A stretch of 64,000 bases of DNA from Hanstruepera marina (GTDB lineage Bacteria > Bacteroidota > Bacteroidia > Flavobacteriales > Flavobacteriaceae): contig NZ_JAINVX010000007.1 of assembly GCF_019880635.1 (NCBI RefSeq), forward strand, positions 1 to 64,000. The letters run 5' to 3'. Under the pieces are notes generated by a model. The model was not told the DNA's origin and ran no database searches. It worked only from the letters and a program-made list of their open reading frames with translations. A program made the position numbers and the translations under genes. This document shows, in pieces, positions 9,849 through 19,177 of this stretch. Position 1 is the first letter of the stretch. The number at the start of each line of letters is the position of its first letter.

Positions 9849-12417
9849 AATGATAGCAACCATATTCAGTTTCGATTATTACGGTGTAAGTTCCTGGATT
9901 AAGGTTTGCGAAGGTGTAATTATTTTCCATAATTGGTCCGACGCTATTTACCAAAGTAGCACCTATATAAAGCGCAAAGAAATACTGTGGGTCTACATCA
10001 TTTGCTGCTAAATGAATAGAGCCTTTATCTCCATAGCAAAGAGGTTGAGTAATTAATATTGAAGTAGTAAAGTCACGTTCTCTAATTTGAACATCAGGAA
10101 CTGTAAATATGCAAGGATTTGTTGAAACACCAACTTGTCTTATATATACCGTATATGTGCCAGGAGTTGTAACTGAAAACACATTGCTGGATTGGTAATT
10201 AATACCATCAATACTGTACTCATAACCACTTGGAACACCATTTACTGTAATACTTCCTGGTGTTGTACATATAATATCTGTTGCTATAACAGTTGGATTT
10301 AGTACATTTTGATAAACGTTAAAGTAAAATTGTGCAAAACATCCGCCTTCAAAATTTATAGTTATTCTAAACTGTCCAGATGTGTTGGCGGTATAATTTG
10401 GCCCGGTTCCAACTTGGTTCCAGGTGCAGGCAGAATTTTCATTGGCACAATCTGGGTCTGTAACAGGAGCACAGCTTGACTCGTCCAATTGTTCCCAAAT
10501 GATTGAAGAAGCTCCAACTATATTAGTAGTAATATCCCTAAAATCGTTTATACCACATAAGAATATGTTTGGTAATAATTTCCCGTCGTTTGGGCAGGTA
10601 ACAACTTCATCTGCAAAGGGTATAACTGGATTTGTTAAGTTGTTTCCTCCGAAAAACGAAACATTATATTGTTGTACTATTGATTGACAAGGAGCTATTG
10701 CGTTATTAAAAGAATAATATGTTCCTGTAGCAGTTGCCGCATACGATTGACCCGTGCCTATAACTGGTGTTCCCGTTGGGCTGGTGGACCAAGAGTAGCT
10801 ATCGTAACCATTAGCAGCTGTAATTGTAACACTATCGCCACAAAGCGTAATATCTTCAGAGAAATCACAATCAATATTTATTAAAAAATTTGTGGCTTGA
10901 GGCGTAATTAAACAACCAGTATTGCTGTCGTAACTAGGGTCGTCAGTTATTTGATAATTAGGGTTGTAATATCCATTATAAGTTGCAAAAGCTTGATTCA
11001 AAATAATATTTGAACAAGAATCGGCTAATTGATTACAGTTTTCTACTGTCATAGCTTCAATTCTAATTTCATAAACAGGATCATTTTCTTCAACTAAATA
11101 ATTCTCGATATTAAAAATAATTTCTCTAGTAATGGGGTTGTAACTTGTTACGGTTACTCCTGGAGGCAAAACTAAATCCGTTGGGTAATTGAATATTATA
11201 TTGATAGGTAATATATCCCTAATTTGAAAATTTGTAGCGTTATCATTTCCTGTATTTTGAAAGCCAATAACATAGTTTAGAGGTTGTCCAAGTCCAATTC
11301 CTTGGCCGCCAATGTTGTTACCAGCATCGTCTTCAACTATTTTTGTAAGCACAATATTGGGTTCAATAATATCTACAGCAAATGCGAAGAAATATTGAAA
11401 GTAAACATCCTGATCACTTTCCAATCTCACAATAGCGGAAGTAGCATCGTTGGCAATTACTGTATTCCCTGGATTGGGTACTACCATAACACCAGTGTCA
11501 AAACCAAGTGTGTTTGTACTATTTGGATTTCTATTCGTAACAGGAGTAGCATCTAATCGTGTAACTGAACTATTAAAAAAGTTATTAGCAGGTCTATCTG
11601 CTGCTGACAAAGGAACATTGTTAAGTACCAACCTGTCGTTTTGTATGGGTTTGTCTCCTTCTAAAGTTGCGAATGCAAAATTTGCTCTAACTGGTGCAGG
11701 AGCAGGTACCGTTCTAAAGCCTGAAACTGGAATTTCAACATTTACAGAGCTACTTATGGCACTAAAACCATCAAAGCTTGTTATGGACTTTCCTGGTAGC
11801 GTAGGATCTTCATAAACAATAAATAATGACCACCCAGCAGAAAATCCGGTACCATTATAAGGGTTAAATGTTGCTGTTTCACCTAATGCACTGGATACGT
11901 TTGCAACAGTGTATGTTCCTAAATCGGTTCCTAAATTTGTTACAATTGATGTAACATCAGCATAGCATGAATAGGGATAACTACTTCCTGTTGCAGTTCC
12001 ATTTGCTTCATAAATAATTGTACCTGTAATGTCATTATACCCTCCAGTTGGTCCTTTGAATTTAACTTCAGTAATAGGTTCATTACCATTTGTTACGGCT
12101 CCCCAATATAATCCGGCGTATCTAATTTTGTAGCAATTTGGATTTGGAATTTCTAAATCTGAACTTGAAGAACTAAAAGTACTAGCATCACCATCAATAT
12201 CAATATACTGCATATCGACATTGTGGTTGTAGGTGTTGTTATCGTTGAATGCATTATTATCTGGTCCTAAAATGTTATTACCAATTAAAACTATATCTCC
12301 TCTCAAGTCATCATTGAACCTTGGCGTAAAGGGAACATAGTTTTGTGCAAACGATTGTAAGTAAACGATAAAAAACGTCGCTATTAAAGCAATTTTTGAA
12401 AAAGTAGGTTTTTTCAT
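4219..12417 (-). CDS. SprB-like giant gliding adhesin with type B CTD (copy A)
   Basis: A 2,732-residue exported protein. Residues 1-24 are a signal peptide (ending QSFAQ). Residues ~25-350 form a head domain (LVIGNN-like start, YAGLYWGAV, TSFDGFS, FATLEGDK). Residues ~350-480 look like a DUF11 domain (YVIGFQNTGNDNATNFQIRDILP). Residues ~500-2,600 are twenty or more SprB-type modules with GGTPPYAYSIDG...GLTAGTYTITI...DANSCTA signatures. The C-terminus (NYFTPNGDGVADTWAP, FDRYGRKI, GDYWYVV, GNFTLYR) is the gliding-associated type B sorting domain used by type IX secretion. SprB in Flavobacterium is the mobile adhesin for gliding, and this is its likely counterpart. Residues 857-2732 equal residues 866-2741 of copy B; only the N-terminal part differs. 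Confidence 0.9.
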   Translation of the reverse strand: MKKPTFSKIALIATFFIVYLQSFAQNYVPFTPRFNDDLRGDIVLIGNNILGPDNNAFNDNNTYNHNVDMQYIDIDGDASTFSSSSSDLEIPNPNCYKIRYAGLYWGAVTNGNEPITEVKFKGPTGGYNDITGTIIYEANGTATGSSYPYSCYADVTSIVTNLGTDLGTYTVANVSSALGETATFNPYNGTGFSAGWSLFIVYEDPTLPGKSITSFDGFSAISSSVNVEIPVSGFRTVPAPAPVRANFAFATLEGDKPIQNDRLVLNNVPLSAADRPANNFFNSSVTRLDATPVTNRNPNSTNTLGFDTGVMVVPNPGNTVIANDATSAIVRLESDQDVYFQYFFAFAVDIIEPNIVLTKIVEDDAGNNIGGQGIGLGQPLNYVIGFQNTGNDNATNFQIRDILPINIIFNYPTDLVLPPGVTVTSYNPITREIIFNIENYLVEENDPVYEIRIEAMTVENCNQLADSCSNIILNQAFATYNGYYNPNYQITDDPSYDSNTGCLITPQATNFLINIDCDFSEDITLCGDSVTITAANGYDSYSWSTSPTGTPVIGTGQSYAATATGTYYSFNNAIAPCQSIVQQYNVSFFGGNNLTNPVIPFADEVVTCPNDGKLLPNIFLCGINDFRDITTNIVGASSIIWEQLDESSCAPVTDPDCANENSACTWNQVGTGPNYTANTSGQFRITINFEGGCFAQFYFNVYQNVLNPTVIATDIICTTPGSITVNGVPSGYEYSIDGINYQSSNVFSVTTPGTYTVYIRQVGVSTNPCIFTVPDVQIRERDFTTSILITQPLCYGDKGSIHLAANDVDPQYFFALYIGATLVNSVGPIMENNYTFANLNPGTYTVIIETEYGCYHSEDIVIVEPPLLTVTAAVTIPLTCDDGQITIYPEGGTPPYFYFINSTTDFQTDPEVVVTGPGVYDITVVDTNNCSASTTITVDQIPEPEFTVDATNIDCAGSNNGTITVNVTNANGNSLEFSIDGGTTFTSSNVFTGLAPGTYDVVVQYSIGTSVCLTDPQPITITTATAISGTATLSADYTCNSGGSITVTGVTGGTPPYAYSIDGVTFQVSDTFTGLTAGTYTITILDANSCTAITNTITIDPLDPPTDLTFSNTPLSCPSNTTTITITGTTGGAGVLEYQIIAPASAATPYQTSNTFSGLGPDTYTFQVRDENDCVYSESYTIEPLPVLSLNTILTEDLDCTATPDAVITGTFSGGVAPFTFAVSIDGAPYVNLGATGSPFTYATTTPGTYQFQVTDANNCTAESGVHTINPIVPPALSTVVQTQPILCNGDANGAIDITIDDTVGTPPFTINVNNDTTGTNYGTQTSGLPAGTYTITITDAKSCTATETIVIAEPDPIVVDYHTVDITCTAGGVSQGSIIIDSVTGGTAPYNYFVTGTNGYNNSELNATGSTSVSFDVVDFGLYQINVIDANGCSVLIQDVLVASPPTDLDINISTSVNCATGGTAIVSIGTTLSSSGPFFFSIYQGPISVYPNPPGSWVPEDSPGSESATFTGLTPGVSYTFIVYDASTNCSYYEPATAPIPTNSTLTVDAVSSNNITCTGSANGNVSFTVNSIYGVGTTVSYEIFDSLTLASTGVTGTGNVPAGGSLSVTNLGPLPFGNYYVLITETSGPNAGCGVVTAPFNITESAIPLSLTVNIDQNANCNPNSGIISAIGHDGTPPYLYQVTTTPGSPAATDPSWASASTFNLDAGNYYVHVVDAYGCVVSSPVVVLPMDPAPVVAAAVNNPCLTVDGNFEIDVTLTSTGIAPYSFSINGGAFQTMTAPFTISNLFSGTHTIEVNDANGCGNSVSVTIEPILGITPSVTALPTCNDNDGEITVTGNGGSGNYAYTISPNPASISLAGNVFSGVPSGLYTITITDTVTGCTEDVSVSLAPATPPTFTLTPTALTCFGDNTGSFELFVNGYSGTYTYEVFDNFGTSVTGPVAANTTTNPIVVTGLTSGSYSVTLTETQTPFCSTNGTFVIASPSEALDVVANETSNVSCDNNIGTITAIASGGWGQYEYELTGAATVAYSPNGTFTDLSAGTYTVNVRDASGCIASDTVTLTEPNPIAATFTPNTTLLSCFGDQNATITVTNVTGGQGANYTYTLNTILPTPSTSGPQTSNVFSDLGAGTYSVTINDGYNCTATSVDIVIAQPTIIQANLVVQTTQTCLNQTTLTLSATGGTGPYTYSDDSSFATVLGSFTSSTTFPVPVGTYSFYVRDANGCITNVSNEITIDPLPTLDIILDSVNPTINCAGDNTGSITATAQGGLGNYVYTLQDTAGNTIPATQNSPGVFTGLVAGTYVVYVESGDCNATSATIAITEPSTVLDATFNVTNVTCSGTNNGVLEIIASGGTGIIKYAISPQLDQFFDTNIFENLAPGNYDVIVQDELGCYIIHNFDVIEPAPVILGIVANSIVPEVCDGDLNAEFSIDISGGTLPYSVSLDSYDGPYSTGAPNQTQFDFSGLSGGDHTVFVRDGQGCESEWNISLPESVAIEPTVVVEYNCLNNMPGNTVTVLVGDGLNPDDLDYSLNGGPYQMSNVFTDVPAGTDHFIDVRHTNGCVQSTEFFTIEAVEPLTLVLNEGDINEFIAVATGGTGDYEFTLNGENQGGNNTFVISETGTYVVVVTDSSGCTATASIFLEYVDICIPNYFTPNGDGVADTWAPGCVTGYPNLQFSIFDRYGRKIVTLNVGEKWDGKYGGKELPTGDYWYVVNLNSSNDNRDFVGNFTLYR

Positions 12418-12541
12418 GGTTCTAGAGAATTATTTGTTTCTGTAGGATCCATAAAATAGAAAAATAGCAAATTTATATTTTCAAGACATTTGTACTACAT
12501 AACACGGTTTTAAATTATTTTATATTCTTATTATATTTATT
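12418..12541 (-). other. Intergenic spacer between the two adhesin modules, with a possible promoter
   Basis: The 124 bp between sprF copy B and adhesin copy A is strongly AT-rich. On the minus strand it carries an exact -7 match, TAAATTTG (12475-12468), about 50 bp ahead of the adhesin ATG, but no well-spaced -33 box. It could give copy A its own transcription start; otherwise copy A depends on readthrough from copy B. Confidence 0.35.
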
Positions 12542-15500
12542 TTAATGATATCTACCTTCCGTACACGGGCAGTCGCTGATACCTTGTAGGAAGTCGAACC
12601 CAATAGTGATCATGTGCGTACCGGAGTTGTATCCTGCCAGGTCGTTAATTGTAATCTGGTACGAGTAGGCAAAGTAGAACTTAGACTTCATGATACCTGC
12701 CATGGGCCCAATGTTCAGGGGGTTGAAGAACTGGTCGTTCAGGAACCTGTACGACACGCCGATCCAGTAATAGTCCTCGTTCCTGTTGTACTTTCTGTAT
12801 TTAAAATTCAGGTCAGTACTGGATCTGTTGTCACTGCTGAATAGTTGGTAGAACACGGATGGTTCGAACTCCACGCGCTTGTTTGACTTGCTCTGCATGA
12901 TGTAGCCCGTATAAATCTGGTAGTTGCGCAGCAGGTTTGGTTCAATACCCGTAAAGTTGTCAATTTCCTTGTCCAGTATATTGTTGACATTGAAACTGAA
13001 GTAGAATCCCTTGTTCCTGTAGAGCACGCCCAGGTCAAAGTTGTTGTTTGATATGGCACGGTCCCCGTCGATATTGGGGTCTATAATCGGGATATCGTAA
13101 GTAGGCTCAAAGTTTTCGACATCCACCCTAAAACTGTTCAAGTTGTAAGAAATACCAAAAGAGAGGTACTGTCTTGACGTATAATCCAGAATAATGTGGT
13201 GCGAGAACGATGCCTTGATGCCCTGTTGTCGGGTATTTCCGTTCCTGTCGTTATAGAGCGACAGTCCGGCCCCAGACCGGTTAGATATCCTACCGTCGAC
13301 GTAGAGTGATTGGTTGTCCGGTGCATCCTTGATACCGACCCATTGGGTAAGGCCATTGATCCTGATCCTGACATTGTCCCCAATACCGGCAAAGGTAGGT
13401 GAGAGGACAAAGTTGTTGTCGGCCAGGTATTGTGTCCACACCGGCAGGTTCAGCTCTTGCGCAAATCCGTAACCAGTGGTAATAAGCAGGATATATATGA
13501 TTAATTTTTTCATGACATCAGTTTTAGTTAAGTTTAGTCCTCCGGCATTATCTATAAAGCGTAAAGTTTCCGACAAAATCGCGATTATCGTTTGAGCTGT
13601 TCAGGTTCACGACGTACCAGTAATCTCCTGTAGGCAATTCCTTTCCACCGTATTTACCGTCCCATTTTTCGCCTACATTCAGCGTTACGATTTTACGTCC
13701 ATAACGGTCAAAGATGGAGAACTGTAGGTTAGGATATCCCGTCACACAACCAGGAGCCCAAGTGTCCGCCACGCCATCCCCATTTGGGGTAAAGTAGTTG
13801 GGGATACAGATATCCACGTACTCCAAGAAAATAGAGGCTGTTGCAGTACACCCACTGCTATCGGTCACGACCACGACATAGGTTCCGGTTTCAGAAATGA
13901 CAAATGTATTGTTGCCACCCTGGTTTTCTCCATTGAGTGTAAACTCATAATCACCGGTACCACCTGTAGCCACAGCTATAAATTCGTTTATATCACCTTC
14001 ATTTAAGACCAGCGTTAACGGTTCGACAGCCTCAATGGTAAAAAATTCTGTAGACTGTACACAACCATTGGTATGTCTAACATCGATAAAGTGGTCAGTT
14101 CCAGCAGGAACATCAGTAAAGACGTTGCTCATTTGGTAAGGCCCTCCATTTAGGGAGTAATCCAGGTCATCCGGGTTCAGGCCATCGCCCACCAATACGG
14201 TCACGGTATTACCTGGCATGTTGTTCAGACAGTTGTACTCAACAACCACCGTTGGTTCAATGGCAACAGACTCCGGCAGGGAGATGTTCCATTCGGATTC
14301 ACAGCCCTGACCGTCCCTAACAAATACGGTATGGTCACCACCGCTTAATCCAGAAAAATCAAACTGTGTTTGGTTCGGAGCACCAGTGGAATATGGTCCG
14401 TCATAACTATCCAGGCTCACGCTGTACGGTAGAGTACCTCCAGAGATATCAATACTGAACTCGGCATTGAGGTCACCATCGCAGACTTCAGGGACAATGG
14501 AATTGGCCACGATGCCCAAGATAACAGGAGCCGGTTCGATGACATCAAAATTATGTATGATATAACAGCCCAGTTCATCCTGAACGATTACATCGTAATT
14601 GCCAGGCGCCAGGTTTTCAAAAATATTGGTATCAAAGAACTGGTCCAACTGCGGCGATATGGCGTATTTAATAATACCCGTACCCCCAGATGCAATAATC
14701 TCGAGCACTCCGTTGTTGGTGCCACTACAGGTTACATTGGTAACGTTGAACGTGGCATCGAGCACAGTGGACGGTTCGGTTATTGCGATGGTGGCCGAAG
14801 TAGCGTTGCAATCGCCACTTTCCACATAGACAACGTAAGTGCCCGCAACCAGTCCGGTAAACACTCCAGGACTGTTTTGGGTAGCTGGAATCGTATTTCC
14901 AGCAGTATCTTGTAAAGTGTAAACATAATTGCCCAGGCCGCCCTGTGCCGTAGCCGTAATCGATCCGGTATTATCTCCAGCACAGTTTATGGTAGGATTT
15001 ACGGAATCCAAAATTATGTCCAAGGTAGGTAATGGATCTATTGTTATTTCATTGGAAACATTAGTGATACAGCCATTGGCATCCCTAACGTAAAAAGAAT
15101 AAGTGCCCACAGGAACAGGGAAAGTTGTTGATGATGTAAATGAACCCAAAACTGTAGCGAACGAACTGTCATCACTATAAGTATAAGGACCTGTTCCACC
15201 TGTGGCACTTAATGTTAATGTTGTTTGGTTTAGACAAGTTTGTGTAGTTTGTACAACCAAATTAGCTTGTATGATAGTAGGCTGTGCAATCACGATATCG
15301 ACCGAGGTCGCCGTACAATTGTAGCCATCGTTGATTGTAACCGAATAGGTTCCTGCCCCTAAATCACTAAACACATTTGATGTTTGAGGACCGGACGTAC
15401 TCGGTGTAGGCAATATGGTATTTAAGGTATAGGTATAGTTAGCTCCCTGTCCACCGGTAACATTGGTTACGGTTATGGTAGCATTTTGATCCCCAAAGCA

Positions 15501-18500
15501 CGATAACAATGTGGTGTTGGGTGTAAATGTAGCCGCAATAGGATTGGGCTCCGTTAATGTTACCGTATCAGAGGCTATACATCCAGAGGCATCCCTAACG
15601 TTAACGGTATAAGTTCCAGCCGATAAATCCGTAAAAGTTCCGTTAGGCGAGTAAGCTACGGTAGCGGCACCGGTCAATTCATATTCGTACTGTCCCCAGC
15701 CACCAGAAGCGATAGCCGTAATGGTCCCTATATTGTTGTCGCAACTAACATTTGAAGTTTCGTTGGCAACAACGTCCAGAGCTTCGGAAGGCGATGCAAT
15801 GACAAACGTTCCATTTGTAGAACAAAAAGGCGTTTGTGTTTCCGTTAGGGTTACCGAGTAGCTTCCGGAAGTTAGGCCGGTTACCACTATAGGGTTTGTT
15901 GTTGTATTGGCCGCAACGGGACCAGTTACCGATGTACCAAAGTTATCAAAAACTTCGTAGGTATAAGTTCCAGAATACCCATTGACAAATAACTCAAACG
16001 AACCTGTATTATCCCCAAAACAGGTCAGGGCAGTAGGAGTTAGGGTAAAGGTAGGAGGCGTGGCAGGAGCCAAGGACACACTTACATCTTCGGTACATCC
16101 AGTAACCGTATCGGTAATAGTTATGGTGTACAATCCGGAAGGCACGCCCGAGAATACATTGCCGGCCAAGCTTATGGAAGCAGGGTTTGGGCTGATGGTA
16201 TAGGCATAGTTTCCAGAGCCCCCATTTCCAGTAACGGTAATTTCACCATCGTTGTCGTTACAAGTTGGCAAGGCCGTTACGCTTGGCGTTATGCCCAGAA
16301 TAGGTTCAATGGTAACGGACACTGAGTTACCACAGCCATTGGCATCATTAACCTCAATGGTATGTGTTCCAGAAAATAAGTTTGAAATGGTAAAAGGCGC
16401 TGTCATGGTTTGAAAGGCACCACCATTAATACTAAAGCTATAAGGAGCGATTCCTGTAGATGTTAAAGTTACATCAATCTCGAAATTGCCATCCACGGTC
16501 AAACATGGGTTGTTAACTGCAGCAGCAACAACAGGAGCGGGATCCATAGGCAATACTACCACGGGACTGGACACCACACAGCCATAGGCATCAACCACAT
16601 GGACATAATAGTTTCCGGCATCCAGGTTAAAGGTGCTTGCAGAAGCCCATGAAGGGTCCGTTGCAGCAGGCGATCCAGGAGTGGTGGTCACCTGATATAG
16701 GTACGGAGGCGTACCATCGTGACCAATGGCACTTATGATTCCCGAATTGGGGTTACAATTGGCATTTTGGTCAATGTTTACCGTTAAGCTTAAAGGAATG
16801 GCCGACTCGGTAATGTTGAAAGGTGCAGTTACAACACCACAGCCAGCATTTGGCCCAGAAGTTTCAGTAATTAGGACATAGTAGTTTCCAAACGGCAATG
16901 GTCCCAAATTGGTTACGGATAGTGAGCCACCGGCAGGTACGTTTCCGGTTCCGGTAACACCGGTAGAAGCCAGTGTCAACGAATCGAATATCTCATAGCT
17001 GACAGTTGTGCCAACACCATAGATGCTGTTTACGGTAAATGATACATTTCCGTTTGCACTTCCTGTACATGTAATATTATTTGAGCTTACCGCATCGACT
17101 GTTAATGTTGAGTTGGTAGGAATAGGTGCAGTGGCAGGCTCATAGTAACTACAGTTGGTAGAAGCATCATAGACAATGAACGTATAGGACACCCCAGGGG
17201 TCAAGCCAGTAAATGTAGCCGATTCACTTCCAGGACTATCTTCCGGTACCCATGATCCAGGCGGATTGGGATAAACCGATATAGGGCCTTGGTAGATACT
17301 GAAGAAAAACGGTCCACTGCTACTTAAGGTCGTACCAATACTTACAATAGCGGTACCACCGGTTGCACAGTTTACTGACGTTGATATGTTAATATCCAGA
17401 TCTGTAGGGGGTGAGGCCACCAGTACATCTTGGATAAGGACCGAACAACCATTGGCATCGATGACGTTGATTTGGTACAGTCCAAAATCAACCACATCAA
17501 AACTAACCGATGTGGATCCCGTGGCATTCAGTTCAGAGTTATTATAACCATTGGTTCCCGTAACAAAATAGTTGTAGGGAGCGGTACCACCGGTCACACT
17601 GTCAATGATGATTGAACCTTGTGACACACCACCGGCAGTACAGGTGATGTCCACGGTATGGTAGTCAACGACAATAGGGTCCGGTTCAGCAATGACGATG
17701 GTTTCTGTAGCAGTACAGGATTTGGCATCAGTGATTGTAATGGTATAGGTGCCGGCCGGAAGGCCAGAAGTCTGTGTTCCGTAATTAGTGCCAGTTGTAT
17801 CGTTATTTACATTAATTGTAAAAGGCGGCGTTCCAACGGTATCATCAATGGTAATATCAATGGCGCCATTGGCATCACCGTTACATAGGATAGGCTGTGT
17901 CTGTACTACGGTACTCAAAGCTGGGGGCACGATAGGATTTATGGTATGTACGCCCGATTCAGCGGTACAGTTATTGGCATCGGTAACCTGGAACTGATAG
18001 GTTCCGGGAGTTGTTGTTGCATATGTAAAAGGCGAACCGGTAGCCCCTAAATTGACATAGGGCGCCCCATCGATGGAAACGGCAAATGTAAAGGGAGCCA
18101 CGCCACCAGAGAACGTTCCCGTAATTACGGCATCAGGCGTTGCGGTACAGTCCAAATCTTCGGTCAGGATCGTGTTCAGGGAAAGCACAGGCAAAGGCTC
18201 TATGGTATAGGATTCTGAATACACACAATCGTTTTCATCACGAACCTGAAAGGTGTAGGTATCTGGGCCTAAACCAGAAAAGGTATTGGACGTTTGGTAC
18301 GGAGTGGCTGCCGATGCAGGAGCGATGATCTGGTATTCCAGTACACCGGCACCGCCCGTGGTTCCCGTAATGGTAATGGTAGTGGTATTTGATGGACAGC
18401 TTAACGGTGTGTTGCTGAACGTTAAATCCGTAGGAGGATCCAAGGGATCTATGGTAATGGTGTTGGTTATGGCCGTACAGCTGTTGGCGTCCAGTATGGT

Positions 18501-19177
18501 AATGGTATAGGTACCCGCTGTCAGTCCCGTAAAGGTATCACTGACCTGAAAGGTGACACCGTCAATGCTATAGGCGTAAGGCGGTGTTCCCCCTGTTACG
18601 CCGGTTACGGTAATACTGCCACCGGAATTACAGGTATAGTCGGCGCTTAATGTAGCCGTACCGGAAATGGCCGTAGCCGTTGTAATGGTTATGGGCTGTG
18701 GGTCTGTCAGACAAACGGAAGTGCCAATGGAATACTGTACCACGACATCGTAAGTACCTGGAGCCAATCCGGTGAAAACATTGGAACTGGTAAACGTCGT
18801 GCCGCCATCGATACTGAACTCCAGGCTGTTGCCATTGGCATTGGTAACGTTAACGGTAATGGTCCCGTTGTTGGACCCGGCACAATCGATATTGGTGGCA
18901 TCGACGGTGAACTCGGGCTCTGGGATCTGGTCAACGGTTATCGTGGTGCTGGCACTACAGTTGTTGGTGTCTACAACGGTGATGTCGTAGACGCCTGGGC
19001 CTGTCACGACGACTTCCGGGTCGGTCTGGAAATCGGTGGTGCTGTTAATGAAATAGAAGTAGGGCGGTGTGCCTCCCTCTGGGTATATGGTGATCTGGCC
19101 ATCGTCGCAGGTAAGCGGTATGGTGACCGCTGCGGTGACCGTTAACAACGGTGGCTCTACTATCACGATGTCTTCGG
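12539..19177 (-). repeat. Long direct repeat, copy B (6.64 kb)
   Basis: Second copy of the block at 3210-9848, same orientation. It ends at gtcttcgg (19170-19177), after which the two adhesin genes diverge. Beyond the boundary, shorter conserved patches remain (for example 19511 with 10182, 19710 with 10381, 20069 with 10743), first in the same register and later shifted by 3 bp. Confidence 0.95.
12542..13513 (-). CDS. PorP/SprF family type IX secretion membrane protein (copy B)
   Basis: Protein identical to the sprF-like copy A: 323 residues, signal peptide MKKLIIYILLITTGYGFAQ, PorP/SprF beta-barrel. The start at 13513 is chosen for the signal peptide, as in copy A. It follows the adhesin copy B by 34 bp. 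Nucleotide identity extends through the coding region, with one silent difference near the stop codon. Since both adhesins share the same C-terminal sorting domain, either SprF copy should serve either adhesin; why both are kept intact is unclear, and gene conversion would explain it. Confidence 0.9.
   Translation of the reverse strand: MKKLIIYILLITTGYGFAQELNLPVWTQYLADNNFVLSPTFAGIGDNVRIRINGLTQWVGIKDAPDNQSLYVDGRISNRSGAGLSLYNDRNGNTRQQGIKASFSHHIILDYTSRQYLSFGISYNLNSFRVDVENFEPTYDIPIIDPNIDGDRAISNNNFDLGVLYRNKGFYFSFNVNNILDKEIDNFTGIEPNLLRNYQIYTGYIMQSKSNKRVEFEPSVFYQLFSSDNRSSTDLNFKYRKYNRNEDYYWIGVSYRFLNDQFFNPLNIGPMAGIMKSKFYFAYSYQITINDLAGYNSGTHMITIGFDFLQGISDCPCTEGRYH

Noticed and set aside
5224-11815. Many plus-strand ORFs of 60-120 codons opposite the adhesin genes, repeated again at +9,329
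   Set aside because: They are antisense shadows of the repetitive, stop-poor adhesin frames; they have no signals, no family motif, and recur in copy B only because the DNA is duplicated.
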